19,138 nt of DNA from Clostridia bacterium. GTDB taxonomy: Bacteria; Bacillota_A; Clostridia; Christensenellales; Aristaeellaceae. The position numbers and the translations under genes were made by a program. The notes under the pieces were generated by a model. That model was not told the DNA's origin, made no database searches, and saw nothing but the letters and a program-made list of their open reading frames with translations. Location: positions 1 through 19,138 of the forward strand of contig JAFWQM010000174.1 in the NCBI GenBank assembly GCA_017509065.1, read 5' to 3'. Position 1 is the first letter of the stretch. Each line of letters opens with the position of its first letter. This document shows, one piece after another, positions 1 to 5,539 of this stretch.

Positions 1-148
1 GGGCGTTGAGATGGTTATGCCCGGCGACAACGTGGAAATGGAAGTTGAACTGATCACCCCCATCGCCATCGAAGCCGGTCTGCGCTTCGCTATCCGCGAA
101 GGCGGCCACACCGTCGGCGCCGGCGCCGTGGTGCGCATGGTTGAATAA
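1..148 (+). CDS. tuf: Elongation factor Tu, C-terminal end (partial)
   Basis: The gene is cut by the window start, and only the last 48 codons (from base 2) and the stop are present. The peptide reads through [20 protein letters not shown] and [20 protein letters not shown], which is the C-terminal beta-barrel (domain 3) of EF-Tu; [14 protein letters not shown] is a near-invariant signature. EF-Tu carries aminoacyl-tRNA to the ribosome as a GTP complex. The GTPase domain lies outside the window. rpmG, secE and nusG follow on the same strand, which is a familiar order in Firmicutes, so the genes are probably co-transcribed. A perfect stem-loop lies just behind the stop codon. Confidence 0.96.
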   Translation, partial: GVEMVMPGDNVEMEVELITPIAIEAGLRFAIREGGHTVGAGAVVRMVE

Positions 149-164
149 TCATTCAGATGCAGTT

Positions 165-191
165 CCGGAGGAGGAAAAGCTCCTCCTCCGG
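165..191 (+). other. Perfect stem-loop between tuf and rpmG
   Basis: CCGGAGGAGG (165-174) pairs perfectly with CCTCCTCCGG (182-191), and A175/T181 can add one pair. No T-run follows, so this is not a standard intrinsic terminator. It could stabilise the tuf 3' end or partly dampen read-through into rpmG. The arm GGAGGAGG resembles a ribosome binding site but leads to no gene. Confidence 0.6.
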
Positions 192-233
192 GTCCCATCA
201 TGACGCAGAACCCCAAGAAAGAGGTGTTTTCAC

Positions 234-398
234 ATGGCAGCCAAGGAAGCGCGGCAAAACATCGTGCTGGCCTGCACCGAGTGCAAACAGCGCAATTACA
301 ACAAGAAAAAGAATAAGAAGAACACCCCCGACCGTCTGGAACTGATGAAATACTGCCGCTTCTGCAAGAAGCATACTGCGCACCGCGAAACCCGATAA
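234..398 (+). CDS. rpmG: 50S ribosomal protein L33
   Basis: This is a 54-residue basic protein of the large ribosomal subunit. It has the two zinc-type pairs CTEC (residues 14-17) and CRFC, and it ends HTAHRETR, matching the cysteine-containing form of bacterial L33, which is usually 49-55 residues long. The RBS AAAGAGGTG (218-226) sits upstream of the ATG. It lies between tuf and secE, where Firmicutes usually keep rpmG. Keeping all four cysteines indicates the zinc-binding form of L33 rather than the cysteine-free form used under zinc limitation. Confidence 0.95.
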   Translation: MAAKEARQNIVLACTECKQRNYNKKKNKKNTPDRLELMKYCRFCKKHTAHRETR

Positions 399-417
399 AC
401 GCAAGGAAGTGACAATC

Positions 418-678
418 ATGGCAGACGAAAAGAATGTTCAGAAGGGCAAAGAACAGGCGAAAGAACCCGGCAAGGTCGCGAAATTCTTTAAGAACCTGTG
501 GCCCAACATCAAGCGTCCTTTCGTGAACATGTGGCACGAACTGCGCAAGGTGACCTGGCCCACCAAGCAGGACTTGATCAACTACTCCCTGATCGTGCTT
601 GCTTTCCTGGCGTTCATGGGCGTCGTCATCGGCCTGCTGGATCTGGGCTCCACCGCTCTGGTCAATCTCTTCATTTAA
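418..678 (+). CDS. secE: Preprotein translocase subunit SecE
   Basis: This is an 86-residue single-span SecE, the small clamp subunit of the SecYEG channel in the cytoplasmic membrane. The charged N-terminus (about residues 1-40) is followed by the family signature ELRKVTWPTKQD and then one hydrophobic segment (about residues 58-82, YSLIVLAFLAFMGVVIGLLD). I place the start at the ATG at 418 and not at the in-frame GTG at 409, because AAGGAA (403-408) is well spaced only for the ATG. The short one-span form is typical of Firmicutes. It is followed by nusG, the classic secE-nusG pair. Confidence 0.96.
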   Translation: MADEKNVQKGKEQAKEPGKVAKFFKNLWPNIKRPFVNMWHELRKVTWPTKQDLINYSLIVLAFLAFMGVVIGLLDLGSTALVNLFI

Positions 679-752
679 TCCAGTTTATCTGAGCCGCCGC
701 GCCTGAGTGGGAACGGTGAACCCAAGACGAATCAAGGATAGGAGATACCGAA

Positions 753-1295
753 ATGTCCGAAGACAGACCGGGTACCCTGGAATGGTATGTGGTGCATACC
801 TATTCCGGTTACGAAAATAAGGTCAAGGACAACCTGGAAAAAGCGGTGGAAAACAACGGCATGCAGAACCTCATCCAAGAGGTGGTCGTTCCCACCGAAG
901 AGGTTGTGGAAATCCGGAATGGCAAGCGGGTCACCAGCCAGCATAAAACCTTCCCCGGTTACGTGCTGGTGCGCATGATCATCACCAACGAAAGCTGGTA
1001 CGTCGTGCGCAACACCCGCGGCGTGACGGGCTTTGTGGGCCCCGAAAGCAAGCCCATTCCCCTGACCGCCCAAGAGCTGGACAACATGCTCAACTGCTCC
1101 ACCGGCGCGACCAAGCTGAACCTGGCCGTCGGCGAGGAAGTGCGCATCAAGTCCGGCCCGCTGGAAAACTTCACCGGCGAAATCGAGGAAATCGATGCCG
1201 TCAAGCAGAAAGTGCGCGTAAAGGTCAAGATGTTCCTGGGCCGCGAAGTGCAAATCGAGAGGGATCTCTCGGAAGTCGAGAAAATCGACAAATAA
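753..1295 (+). CDS. nusG: Transcription termination/antitermination protein NusG
   Basis: This 180-residue NusG binds elongating RNA polymerase and modulates pausing and termination. The NGN domain occupies about residues 9-115, with WYVVHTYSGYENKVK, the conserved FPGYVLVRM and VRNTRGVTGFVG. The KOW domain covers about residues 125-178 (VGEEVRIKSGPLENFTGEIEEID and VKMFLGREVQIE). Length and domain order match the common two-domain bacterial form with no insertion. AGGAG (740-744) lies 8 bases before the ATG. It lies between secE and rplK as in most bacteria. Confidence 0.97.
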   Translation: MSEDRPGTLEWYVVHTYSGYENKVKDNLEKAVENNGMQNLIQEVVVPTEEVVEIRNGKRVTSQHKTFPGYVLVRMIITNESWYVVRNTRGVTGFVGPESKPIPLTAQELDNMLNCSTGATKLNLAVGEEVRIKSGPLENFTGEIEEIDAVKQKVRVKVKMFLGREVQIERDLSEVEKIDK

Positions 1296-1349
1296 CGCCG
1301 GCCGTCTGAACGATTCGGGCAACAGCCGGCGAGACAGGGCGTTTGCCCT
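1296..1349 (+). other. Two stem-loops in the nusG-rplK gap
   Basis: CGCCGGC (1296-1302) pairs with GCCGGCG (1325-1331), and AGGGC (1336-1340) pairs with GCCCT (1345-1349) across a GTTT loop. A T-run occurs only about 10 bases later (CCCCCGTTTTT, 1354-1364), so this is not a textbook terminator. It may partly separate nusG from rplK or serve as structured leader ahead of the L1-site-like motif. Confidence 0.45.
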
Positions 1350-1366
1350 CAAGCCCCCGTTTTTCA

Positions 1367-1405
1367 GTGGGAGGCCGCGTGAACAATCGCGGCCGCCATT
1401 ACCAC
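1367..1405 (+). promoter_or_regulatory. Candidate ribosomal protein L1 binding site in the rplK leader
   Basis: The RNA would fold as GUGG (1367-1370) / CCAC (1402-1405), an asymmetric internal loop of GA against GCCAUUA, and an upper stem GGCCGCG (1373-1379) / CGCGGCC (1388-1394). This layout (lower stem, GA, GGC...GCC, larger purine-containing 3' bulge, lower stem) is that of known L1 sites in 23S rRNA and in L11-L1 operon mRNAs, where free L1 represses its own operon. The rplK ribosome binding site starts eight bases later. The shape and context are seen directly; the function is inferred. Confidence 0.65.
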
Positions 1406-1430
1406 AAGCTTGAAGGAGGTGCCATTTAAC

Positions 1431-1859
1431 ATGGCAAAGAAAATTACCGCGTTCATCAAACTGCAGGTTCCCGCCGCCAAGGCGACGCCCGCGCCGCCCA
1501 TCGGCCCTGCCCTCGGTCAGCATGGCGTGAACATTCCCGGCTTCTGCAAGGAATTCAACGCCCGCACCCAGAAGGACGCTGGCCTGATCATCCCCGTGGT
1601 TATCACGGTGTATTCCGACCGTTCCTTCACCTTCATTACCAAGACGCCTCCGGCCCCCGTGCTGATCAAGAAGGCGCTGAACCTGGAAACCGCCTCCGGC
1701 CGCCCCAACCGCGACAAGGTTGGCCAGTTGACCCAGGCGCAGGTGCGTGAAATCGCCACCATCAAGATGCCCGACCTGAACGCCGCTTCCATCGAAGCCG
1801 CCATGAGCATGGTCAAGGGCACCGCCCGCAGCATGGGCGTCACCGTGGCCGACGAATAA
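1431..1859 (+). CDS. rplK: 50S ribosomal protein L11
   Basis: This 142-residue protein is part of the GTPase-associated centre of the large subunit, where it binds 23S rRNA with L10/L12 and contacts EF-G and release factors. The N-terminal domain has [24 protein letters not shown], including the proline loop that forms the thiostrepton site, followed by [10 protein letters not shown]. The rRNA-binding C-terminal domain contains [13 protein letters not shown] and [11 protein letters not shown], and ends [10 protein letters not shown]. The start is the ATG at 1431, ten bases after AAGGAGGT (1413-1420). An upstream in-frame TTG at 1410 lies before that RBS and is rejected. The usual Met in NIMGFCKEFN is Pro here, a minor variation. 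Confidence 0.97.
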   Translation: MAKKITAFIKLQVPAAKATPAPPIGPALGQHGVNIPGFCKEFNARTQKDAGLIIPVVITVYSDRSFTFITKTPPAPVLIKKALNLETASGRPNRDKVGQLTQAQVREIATIKMPDLNAASIEAAMSMVKGTARSMGVTVADE

Positions 1860-1862
1860 AGC

Positions 1863-2088
1863 AGTTACTACTCCGCCTGCGGCTCCGTAGTAACTCGCGG
1901 GCGGGTATTGCATACCCCCCGCGTGCCCCCCGCACGGTTTTTCCTCTCGCCCCTACGGGGCTCCCGGGCGGAAAAACCGCAAGGTAGAAAAATTTCTTCT
2001 GGTCGTCTACGCTCCCGTCCGAAATTTTTCGTCCTCGCGGCGTACACGCCGCCGCTGCGGATTACAGTCAAGGGGAGCGCCCCTTGAC
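1863..2088. repeat. Palindrome cluster between rplK and rplA
   Basis: The 371-base gap between rplK and rplA holds no gene. Most of it is a chain of consecutive inverted repeats: AGTTACTAC 1863-1871/1887-1895; GGGTAT 1903-1908/1912-1917; CGTGC 1922-1926/1932-1936; CGGTTTTTCC 1935-1944/1970-1979, enclosing GCCCC 1949-1953/1957-1961; GAAAAATTTC 1987-1996/2021-2030; GCGGCG 2037-2042/2047-2052; GTCAAGGGG 2067-2075/2080-2088. Nearly all arms are perfect. This looks like an inserted mosaic of short palindromic repeats. The remainder (2089-2185) is AT-richer leader without an obvious signal before the rplA motif. Confidence 0.75.
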
Positions 2089-2185
2089 GATCCCCCTTGA
2101 AAACCGTTCGTTGAGTGGTTGTTCGGGGAGGGTAGTAACAAAAAGGTTGAAGTAATAGAAGGATTTAAATCCCTCATCGAATTTT

Positions 2186-2214
2186 GTGGGAGGACATAGC
2201 GCCGCTATTACCAC
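2186..2214 (+). promoter_or_regulatory. Second candidate L1 binding site, in the rplA leader
   Basis: GUGGGAGG (2186-2193) and GCUAUUACCAC (2204-2214) repeat the key elements of the motif before rplK (GUGGGAGG and GCCAUUACCAC). The lower stem can be UGUGG/CCACA (2185-2189/2211-2215), followed by GA and GG...CC. The upper stem is weaker than in the first copy, and AUAGC/GCUAU (2196-2200/2204-2208) is a competing fold. It lies just ahead of the rplA RBS. It could allow L1 to control its own translation independently of rplK, which is an inference. Confidence 0.5.
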
Positions 2215-2230
2215 AGGGAGGAATATAAAG

Positions 2231-2920
2231 ATGAAACACGGCAAGAAATATACCGACAGCAAAAAGCTGATCGACAGCACCAAGCTGTATGACCCCGCTG
2301 AGGCCATTGAACTGGTGAAGCAGACCGCGAAAGCCAAGTTCGACGAAACCATCGAGCTCTCCATCCGCCTGGGCGTTGACCCCCGGCACGCTGACCAGCA
2401 GGTCCGCGGCACCGTGGTTTTGCCCCACGGCACCGGCAAGAAAGTTCGCGTGCTGGTGTTCGCCAAGGGCGACAAGGCCAAGGAAGCCGAAGCCGCCGGC
2501 GCTGATTTCGTCGGTGAAGCTGACCTCGTGGCCAAGATCCAGAGTGAAAACTGGTTCGGGTTCGACGTCTGCGTCGCGACCCCTGACATGATGGGCACCA
2601 TCGGCCGTATTGCCCGTCTGCTGGGTCCCAAGGGCTTGATGCCCAACCCCAAGTCCGGCACCGTGACCATGGATGTGACCAAGGCCATCCACGATATCAA
2701 AGCCGGTAAAGTGGAGTACCGCATCGACAAGACCGCTATCGCTCATTGCCCCATCGGCAAGATCTCCTTCGATAACGATAAGCTGGTCGAGAACATGACC
2801 GTCCTGATGGAAGCGGTGATCAAGGCCAAGCCCGCCACCGCCAAGGGCACCTATATCAAGTCTCTCTACATGAGCAGCACCATGGGCCCCGCCATCAAGA
2901 TCAACAGCCTGAAGTTCTGA
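2231..2920 (+). CDS. rplA: 50S ribosomal protein L1
   Basis: This 229-residue protein builds the mobile L1 stalk at the ribosomal E site and acts as a translational repressor of its operon in many bacteria. Diagnostic parts are KYDP-like [52 protein letters not shown], the signature [20 protein letters not shown], and [14 protein letters not shown]. The length matches the family. The start is the ATG at 2231 behind GGGAGG (2216-2221); an in-frame GTG at 2186 would fall inside the L1-site-like motif and is not used. The normal partners rplJ and rplL do not follow. A terminator closes the operon. Confidence 0.97.
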   Translation: MKHGKKYTDSKKLIDSTKLYDPAEAIELVKQTAKAKFDETIELSIRLGVDPRHADQQVRGTVVLPHGTGKKVRVLVFAKGDKAKEAEAAGADFVGEADLVAKIQSENWFGFDVCVATPDMMGTIGRIARLLGPKGLMPNPKSGTVTMDVTKAIHDIKAGKVEYRIDKTAIAHCPIGKISFDNDKLVENMTVLMEAVIKAKPATAKGTYIKSLYMSSTMGPAIKINSLKF

Positions 2921-2935
2921 TTTTTGCTTCGGATA

Positions 2936-2964
2936 AACACCTCGCCGCCTGGCGGGGTGTTTTC
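2936..2964 (+). terminator. Intrinsic terminator after rplA
   Basis: AACACCTCGCC (2936-2946) pairs with GGCGGGGTGTT (2951-2961), with a single G-T pair and a GCCT loop, and is followed by a short T-run. It ends the tuf-to-rplA transcript right after L1, in line with the absence of rplJL. Confidence 0.85.
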
Positions 2965-3143
2965 TCAACCCTTTAGCTGAGTAAATATTTGTGGTCACTG
3001 TCCGCCGCGTCCGCCCGACAGAAAGCCGTCTGGAACTGAAGGAAAGGATCAAGTAATGATTTTCGTATGGAACTTTTCTTCTTCCCCTTCGTCTAATAAC
3101 ATGTAACAGAAAGAACCTGATCACAGGAAAGGAAGTATGCGCC

Positions 3144-3953
3144 ATGAAAAAGCTGTTCTCTCTGATCCTTGCCGCGTTGATGCTTCTTATCGCTGTCAGC
3201 TGCGGATATGCTGAACTGACAGGCGGCTGGACGCCCTCTGAATCCCCTGAAATAACGGAGGAACGCCAAGTTCTTTTCTCCAAGGCTTTTGCCGGTCTCG
3301 TCGGTGTCAGCTATGTCCCCGTCGCCTACCTCGGTTCGCAGGTGGTCGCGGGAACAAATCATTGCTTCCTGGCTCAGGCAACGGTCATTTATCCTGACGC
3401 GCAGCCCTCCTATGTGCTGATTTACCTGTATGAAAACTTCCGGGGTGAAGTGGAAATCATGAACATCGCGGATTTGGACGTCAGCGCGTTCTGCACGTAT
3501 GGAGCCGTTGACCGCGAATTCGCTGCTTTTAAAACGGCGGGTTTCATTTCCTATGATCTGTTTGTGATCACCAGGATGAATTACGGCTCTGACCACAAGG
3601 TCACCTCAGTTACAGGGCACTATGAGCGCATCGTGATCAGTGAAGAAGACGATGAACCGGAGATCGCGCCGAATTCTGAAACGACCTATCAACTGGCGCC
3701 GGATTTTACCGCCAACATGCCTGATAACTTATATATTGACTATTCGATGGTGCCGGTTTCTGATCTGTATGAATGGTACATTGATTGCTATATCGGACGT
3801 GAAGACTACGACGGCCATGAGCTGGTGTTTACTTCTGATCAGACGGAAGAAGATACAGCTCAAGTTGATTTCTGGTTCGTGACAACGAGGATCGAACTGA
3901 ACGAAAATAATGAGATCCGGTACATGGAATGGTATTATGTTCCGTGGGCTTAA
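3144..3953 (+). CDS. Exported protein with cystatin-like N-terminal domain
   Basis: This is a 269-residue exported protein. A signal peptide occupies residues 1 to about 23; cleavage may be after GYA (residue 23), or at Cys20 if the weak lipobox AVSC is used. The mature N-terminus has GGW (27-29), then a helix (ITEERQVLFSKAFAGLVG), then GSQVVAGTNHCFLAQATVIYP with QVVAG at 66-70, and YVLIYLYENFRGEVEI. A glycine near the N-terminus, one helix and the QxVxG loop are the hallmarks of cystatins, inhibitors of papain-type cysteine proteases. Residues from about 120 to the end form a second acidic, aromatic-rich part I do not recognise. The RBS GGAAAGGAAG (3126-3135) fits the ATG. Base composition is more AT-rich than its neighbours. 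Inhibitor activity is an inference. Confidence 0.7.
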   Translation: MKKLFSLILAALMLLIAVSCGYAELTGGWTPSESPEITEERQVLFSKAFAGLVGVSYVPVAYLGSQVVAGTNHCFLAQATVIYPDAQPSYVLIYLYENFRGEVEIMNIADLDVSAFCTYGAVDREFAAFKTAGFISYDLFVITRMNYGSDHKVTSVTGHYERIVISEEDDEPEIAPNSETTYQLAPDFTANMPDNLYIDYSMVPVSDLYEWYIDCYIGREDYDGHELVFTSDQTEEDTAQVDFWFVTTRIELNENNEIRYMEWYYVPWA

Positions 3954-4031
3954 CGGGCACGCCGTCCCTCCCGGTCTTTCACGATGGAAAGAAGAAGAGA
4001 AATTATACTTTATACGCAGAAAGGGAAAATC

Positions 4032-4289
4032 ATGCGATCGTTTATGTACACCATCAAAGCGCCTGTGGGCATGCACGCGCGGCATGCCGGGCTTCTGGTT
4101 AAGCAGACCAGCCAATATAAATCCAATATCACTTTGTCCAAAGGCGAGCGCAGCGCAAACGCCAAGGGCATCCTTGCGCTGATGGGGCTGGGCGTGAAGC
4201 AGGGCGATCTGGTCACCGTTTCCATTGAGGGAGAAGATGAGGACATCGCGGCGGTTGAACTCAAAAATTATCTGTGGCTCAATTTCTGA
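4032..4289 (+). CDS. HPr-family phosphocarrier protein, divergent
   Basis: This 85-residue protein has the HPr length and fold pattern (MYTIKAPVGMHARHAGLLVKQTSQYKSNITL..., NAKGILALMGLGVKQGD). HPr passes phosphate from enzyme I to sugar PTS permeases through His15. Here His15 and Arg17 are present at exactly those positions (GMHAR), but the usual Pro18 is His. Position 46, the serine phosphorylated by HPr kinase in Firmicutes, is Gly (NAKGIL). The protein may therefore relay phosphate while escaping kinase control, or serve a non-PTS role. The start at 4032 follows AAGGGA (4021-4026) and gives canonical numbering; an upstream ATG at 3984 has no RBS. No other PTS gene is in the window. Confidence 0.85.
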   Translation: MRSFMYTIKAPVGMHARHAGLLVKQTSQYKSNITLSKGERSANAKGILALMGLGVKQGDLVTVSIEGEDEDIAAVELKNYLWLNF

Positions 4290-4300
4290 AAAAAGCAGAT

Positions 4301-4364
4301 GGCGTCTCCTTCCGGCAGGATAGGATAGAGTATCCTTATTTTACCGGAGTCAGACGCCCCTTTT
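4301..4364 (+). terminator. Terminator after the HPr-like gene
   Basis: GGCGTCT (4301-4307) pairs with AGACGCC (4352-4358) and encloses TCCGG/CCGGA (4311-4315/4344-4348) and AGGATA/TATCCT (4317-4322/4331-4336). CCTTTT follows. This is a long stacked hairpin with a modest T-run. It opens the 330-base gap before the next gene; the rest of that gap is AT-rich and holds the promoter described next. Confidence 0.7.
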
Positions 4365-4492
4365 CCTTGTGAGCTGTGTTTTTTCGTCCTTTTGTTTCGT
4401 TATTGTGACAGGATCGATCAGATCATAGAACGCTTTTTCATACTTTTTTTAAACAATTGTTTGATGGATGTTTTTTTTTCCATGTGGGAATA

Positions 4493-4501
4493 TGCTATAA
4501 T
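4493..4501 (+). promoter_or_regulatory. Extended -10 promoter
   Basis: TGCTATAAT (4493-4501) is a perfect extended -10 element (TGn plus TATAAT). No good -35 box is seen 17 bases upstream; that stretch is a T-run. CTGCCT/AGGCAG (4506-4511/4515-4520) forms a dyad at about the transcription start. It would drive the exported protein starting at 4620. Confidence 0.65.
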
Positions 4502-4619
4502 AAAACTGCCTGCCAGGCAGTGCGCCGGGCAGAAGGTTGACGATGCGTTCTGCCGCGGCAGTGATGACGGGACGCCGCTCTCCGCTGAGTGAATAAATGT
4601 GAAAAGAGTTGGATGACAG

Positions 4620-5423
4620 ATGAAAAAACTGCTTGCGATTCTCTGTATCGTTTCTCTGCTGACGGTTCTCTTCCCTTCCGCGCTGGCGGCCACGCCCGTG
4701 ATTTCTGTGAATGAGAACGTCCTGACAGTGAATTACAACAACCCGAACGCAAAGGGTAAGTATACGTATGTGCTGCTGGATACAATGGAGCGTATCGCGC
4801 TGCTGGAAATCGACGTGGGCGACACATGGACCCCGAACTGGACCCAGGAAGGGCTATACAAAGTAAGGGTATTTTATAAGGATAAAAACGGTGTCACGCA
4901 CAGCGAGGAATCGGACTATCAGGAAGTGCGGTTTTCCGTTCAGAGCGAGCCGCTCATCTGGAGCGATTTCAATAGCGATAACAGCGGCCAGCTGCCTTCC
5001 GTCTTTACAAATCCCATAGAATATAATGAACCGACGCCCAAGCCTACAACAGCGCCGGGGTATCCTTCCTCCGGTCTGAACAGCGCGCTGCTGTTCACGC
5101 TGGGGCCGTCCCAGCCCACCGCTGCCCCCACGCCCGCGCCTGCGCCCACTGTTGCCCCATCCGTTACCTTCCCCGGCACGAGGCCCTGCTTTGAGCACGT
5201 GAACATTCGCATCCGTATCTCGGACAACGACGCGCATGCGGCTACCGTAGGCCGTTCCGGGCCTGGCACTGAAATGCCCCAGGTGGCGACGCTGAACATC
5301 GGCGAAATTTACCAGGTGCTGGATTGCCGCATCGTGGATCCGGGCAACGTGCATTGGTTCATGATCAATCAAAACGGCGTGACTTGCTGGGTCGCTTCCG
5401 GCCGCTGCGAACGGTATCAATAA
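4620..5423 (+). CDS. Exported protein with C-terminal SH3-like domain
   Basis: This is a 267-residue protein. The signal peptide spans residues 1-23, with cleavage after ALA. Residues 24 to about 107 look like a beta-sandwich (VISVNENVLTVNYNN... YTYVLLDTMERIALLEIDVGDTW... GLYKVRVFYKD). A Pro/Thr/Ala-rich linker (about 137-184, PTPKPTTAP and PTAAPTPAPAPTVAPS) joins it to a bacterial SH3-like domain (about 195-265) containing ATVGRSGPG, ATLNIGEIYQVLDC, WFMINQNGVTCWVASG. Such SH3 domains often bind cell-wall peptide. There are four cysteines in the C-terminal third (C190, C236, C256, C263). No catalytic motif is seen, so a wall-associated or sensing role is only a guess. The RBS is weak (GGAT, 4611-4614). 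Confidence 0.8.
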   Translation: MKKLLAILCIVSLLTVLFPSALAATPVISVNENVLTVNYNNPNAKGKYTYVLLDTMERIALLEIDVGDTWTPNWTQEGLYKVRVFYKDKNGVTHSEESDYQEVRFSVQSEPLIWSDFNSDNSGQLPSVFTNPIEYNEPTPKPTTAPGYPSSGLNSALLFTLGPSQPTAAPTPAPAPTVAPSVTFPGTRPCFEHVNIRIRISDNDAHAATVGRSGPGTEMPQVATLNIGEIYQVLDCRIVDPGNVHWFMINQNGVTCWVASGRCERYQ

Positions 5424-5471
5424 CGCTTCATTCCCGCACCGGTGCGGATCATTCCATCCAAAAACATTTTA

Positions 5472-5501
5472 CGGCCCCTCACGGGAAGGGGCCGCTTTTT
5501 T
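5472..5501 (+). terminator. Intrinsic terminator, convergent with ftsH
   Basis: CGGCCCCT (5472-5479) pairs perfectly with AGGGGCCG (5487-5494), followed by CTTTTTT. It serves the plus-strand exported protein. It also lies just beyond the ftsH stop on the minus strand, where the hairpin could act too, though the T-run is poorer in that direction. Confidence 0.9.
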
Positions 5502-5539
5502 GTTTCAGGGATTCAATGGGGTCGGTGAGCAGCTGTCTG

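Noticed and set aside
732..1913. Long minus-strand reading frame of 393 codons opposite nusG and rplK
   Set aside because: It is antisense to two certain genes, has low-complexity His/Gly/Ala composition typical of GC-rich antisense frames, and has no RBS or family match.
1860..2230. Possible CRISPR-like array because of the many regular palindromes
   Set aside because: The palindromes differ in sequence from each other; there is no constant repeat with unique spacers and no cas gene.
3056..3106. A 16-codon ORF with an AAGGAAAGGA-like RBS upstream of the cystatin-like gene
   Set aside because: It could be a leader peptide, but it is too short, and there is no regulatory codon run or hairpin to support it.
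2174..3283. Long minus-strand reading frame of 369 codons opposite rplA
   Set aside because: It runs through a certain ribosomal protein gene and its terminator; the composition is that of an antisense shadow.
3984..4031. N-terminal extension of the HPr-like protein from an upstream ATG
   Set aside because: There is no RBS before 3984, and the start at 4032 places the active histidine exactly at position 15.
4392..4592. 66-codon plus-strand frame in the gap before the SH3-like protein
   Set aside because: It has no RBS, spans the promoter and T-rich DNA, and the peptide has no recognisable features.
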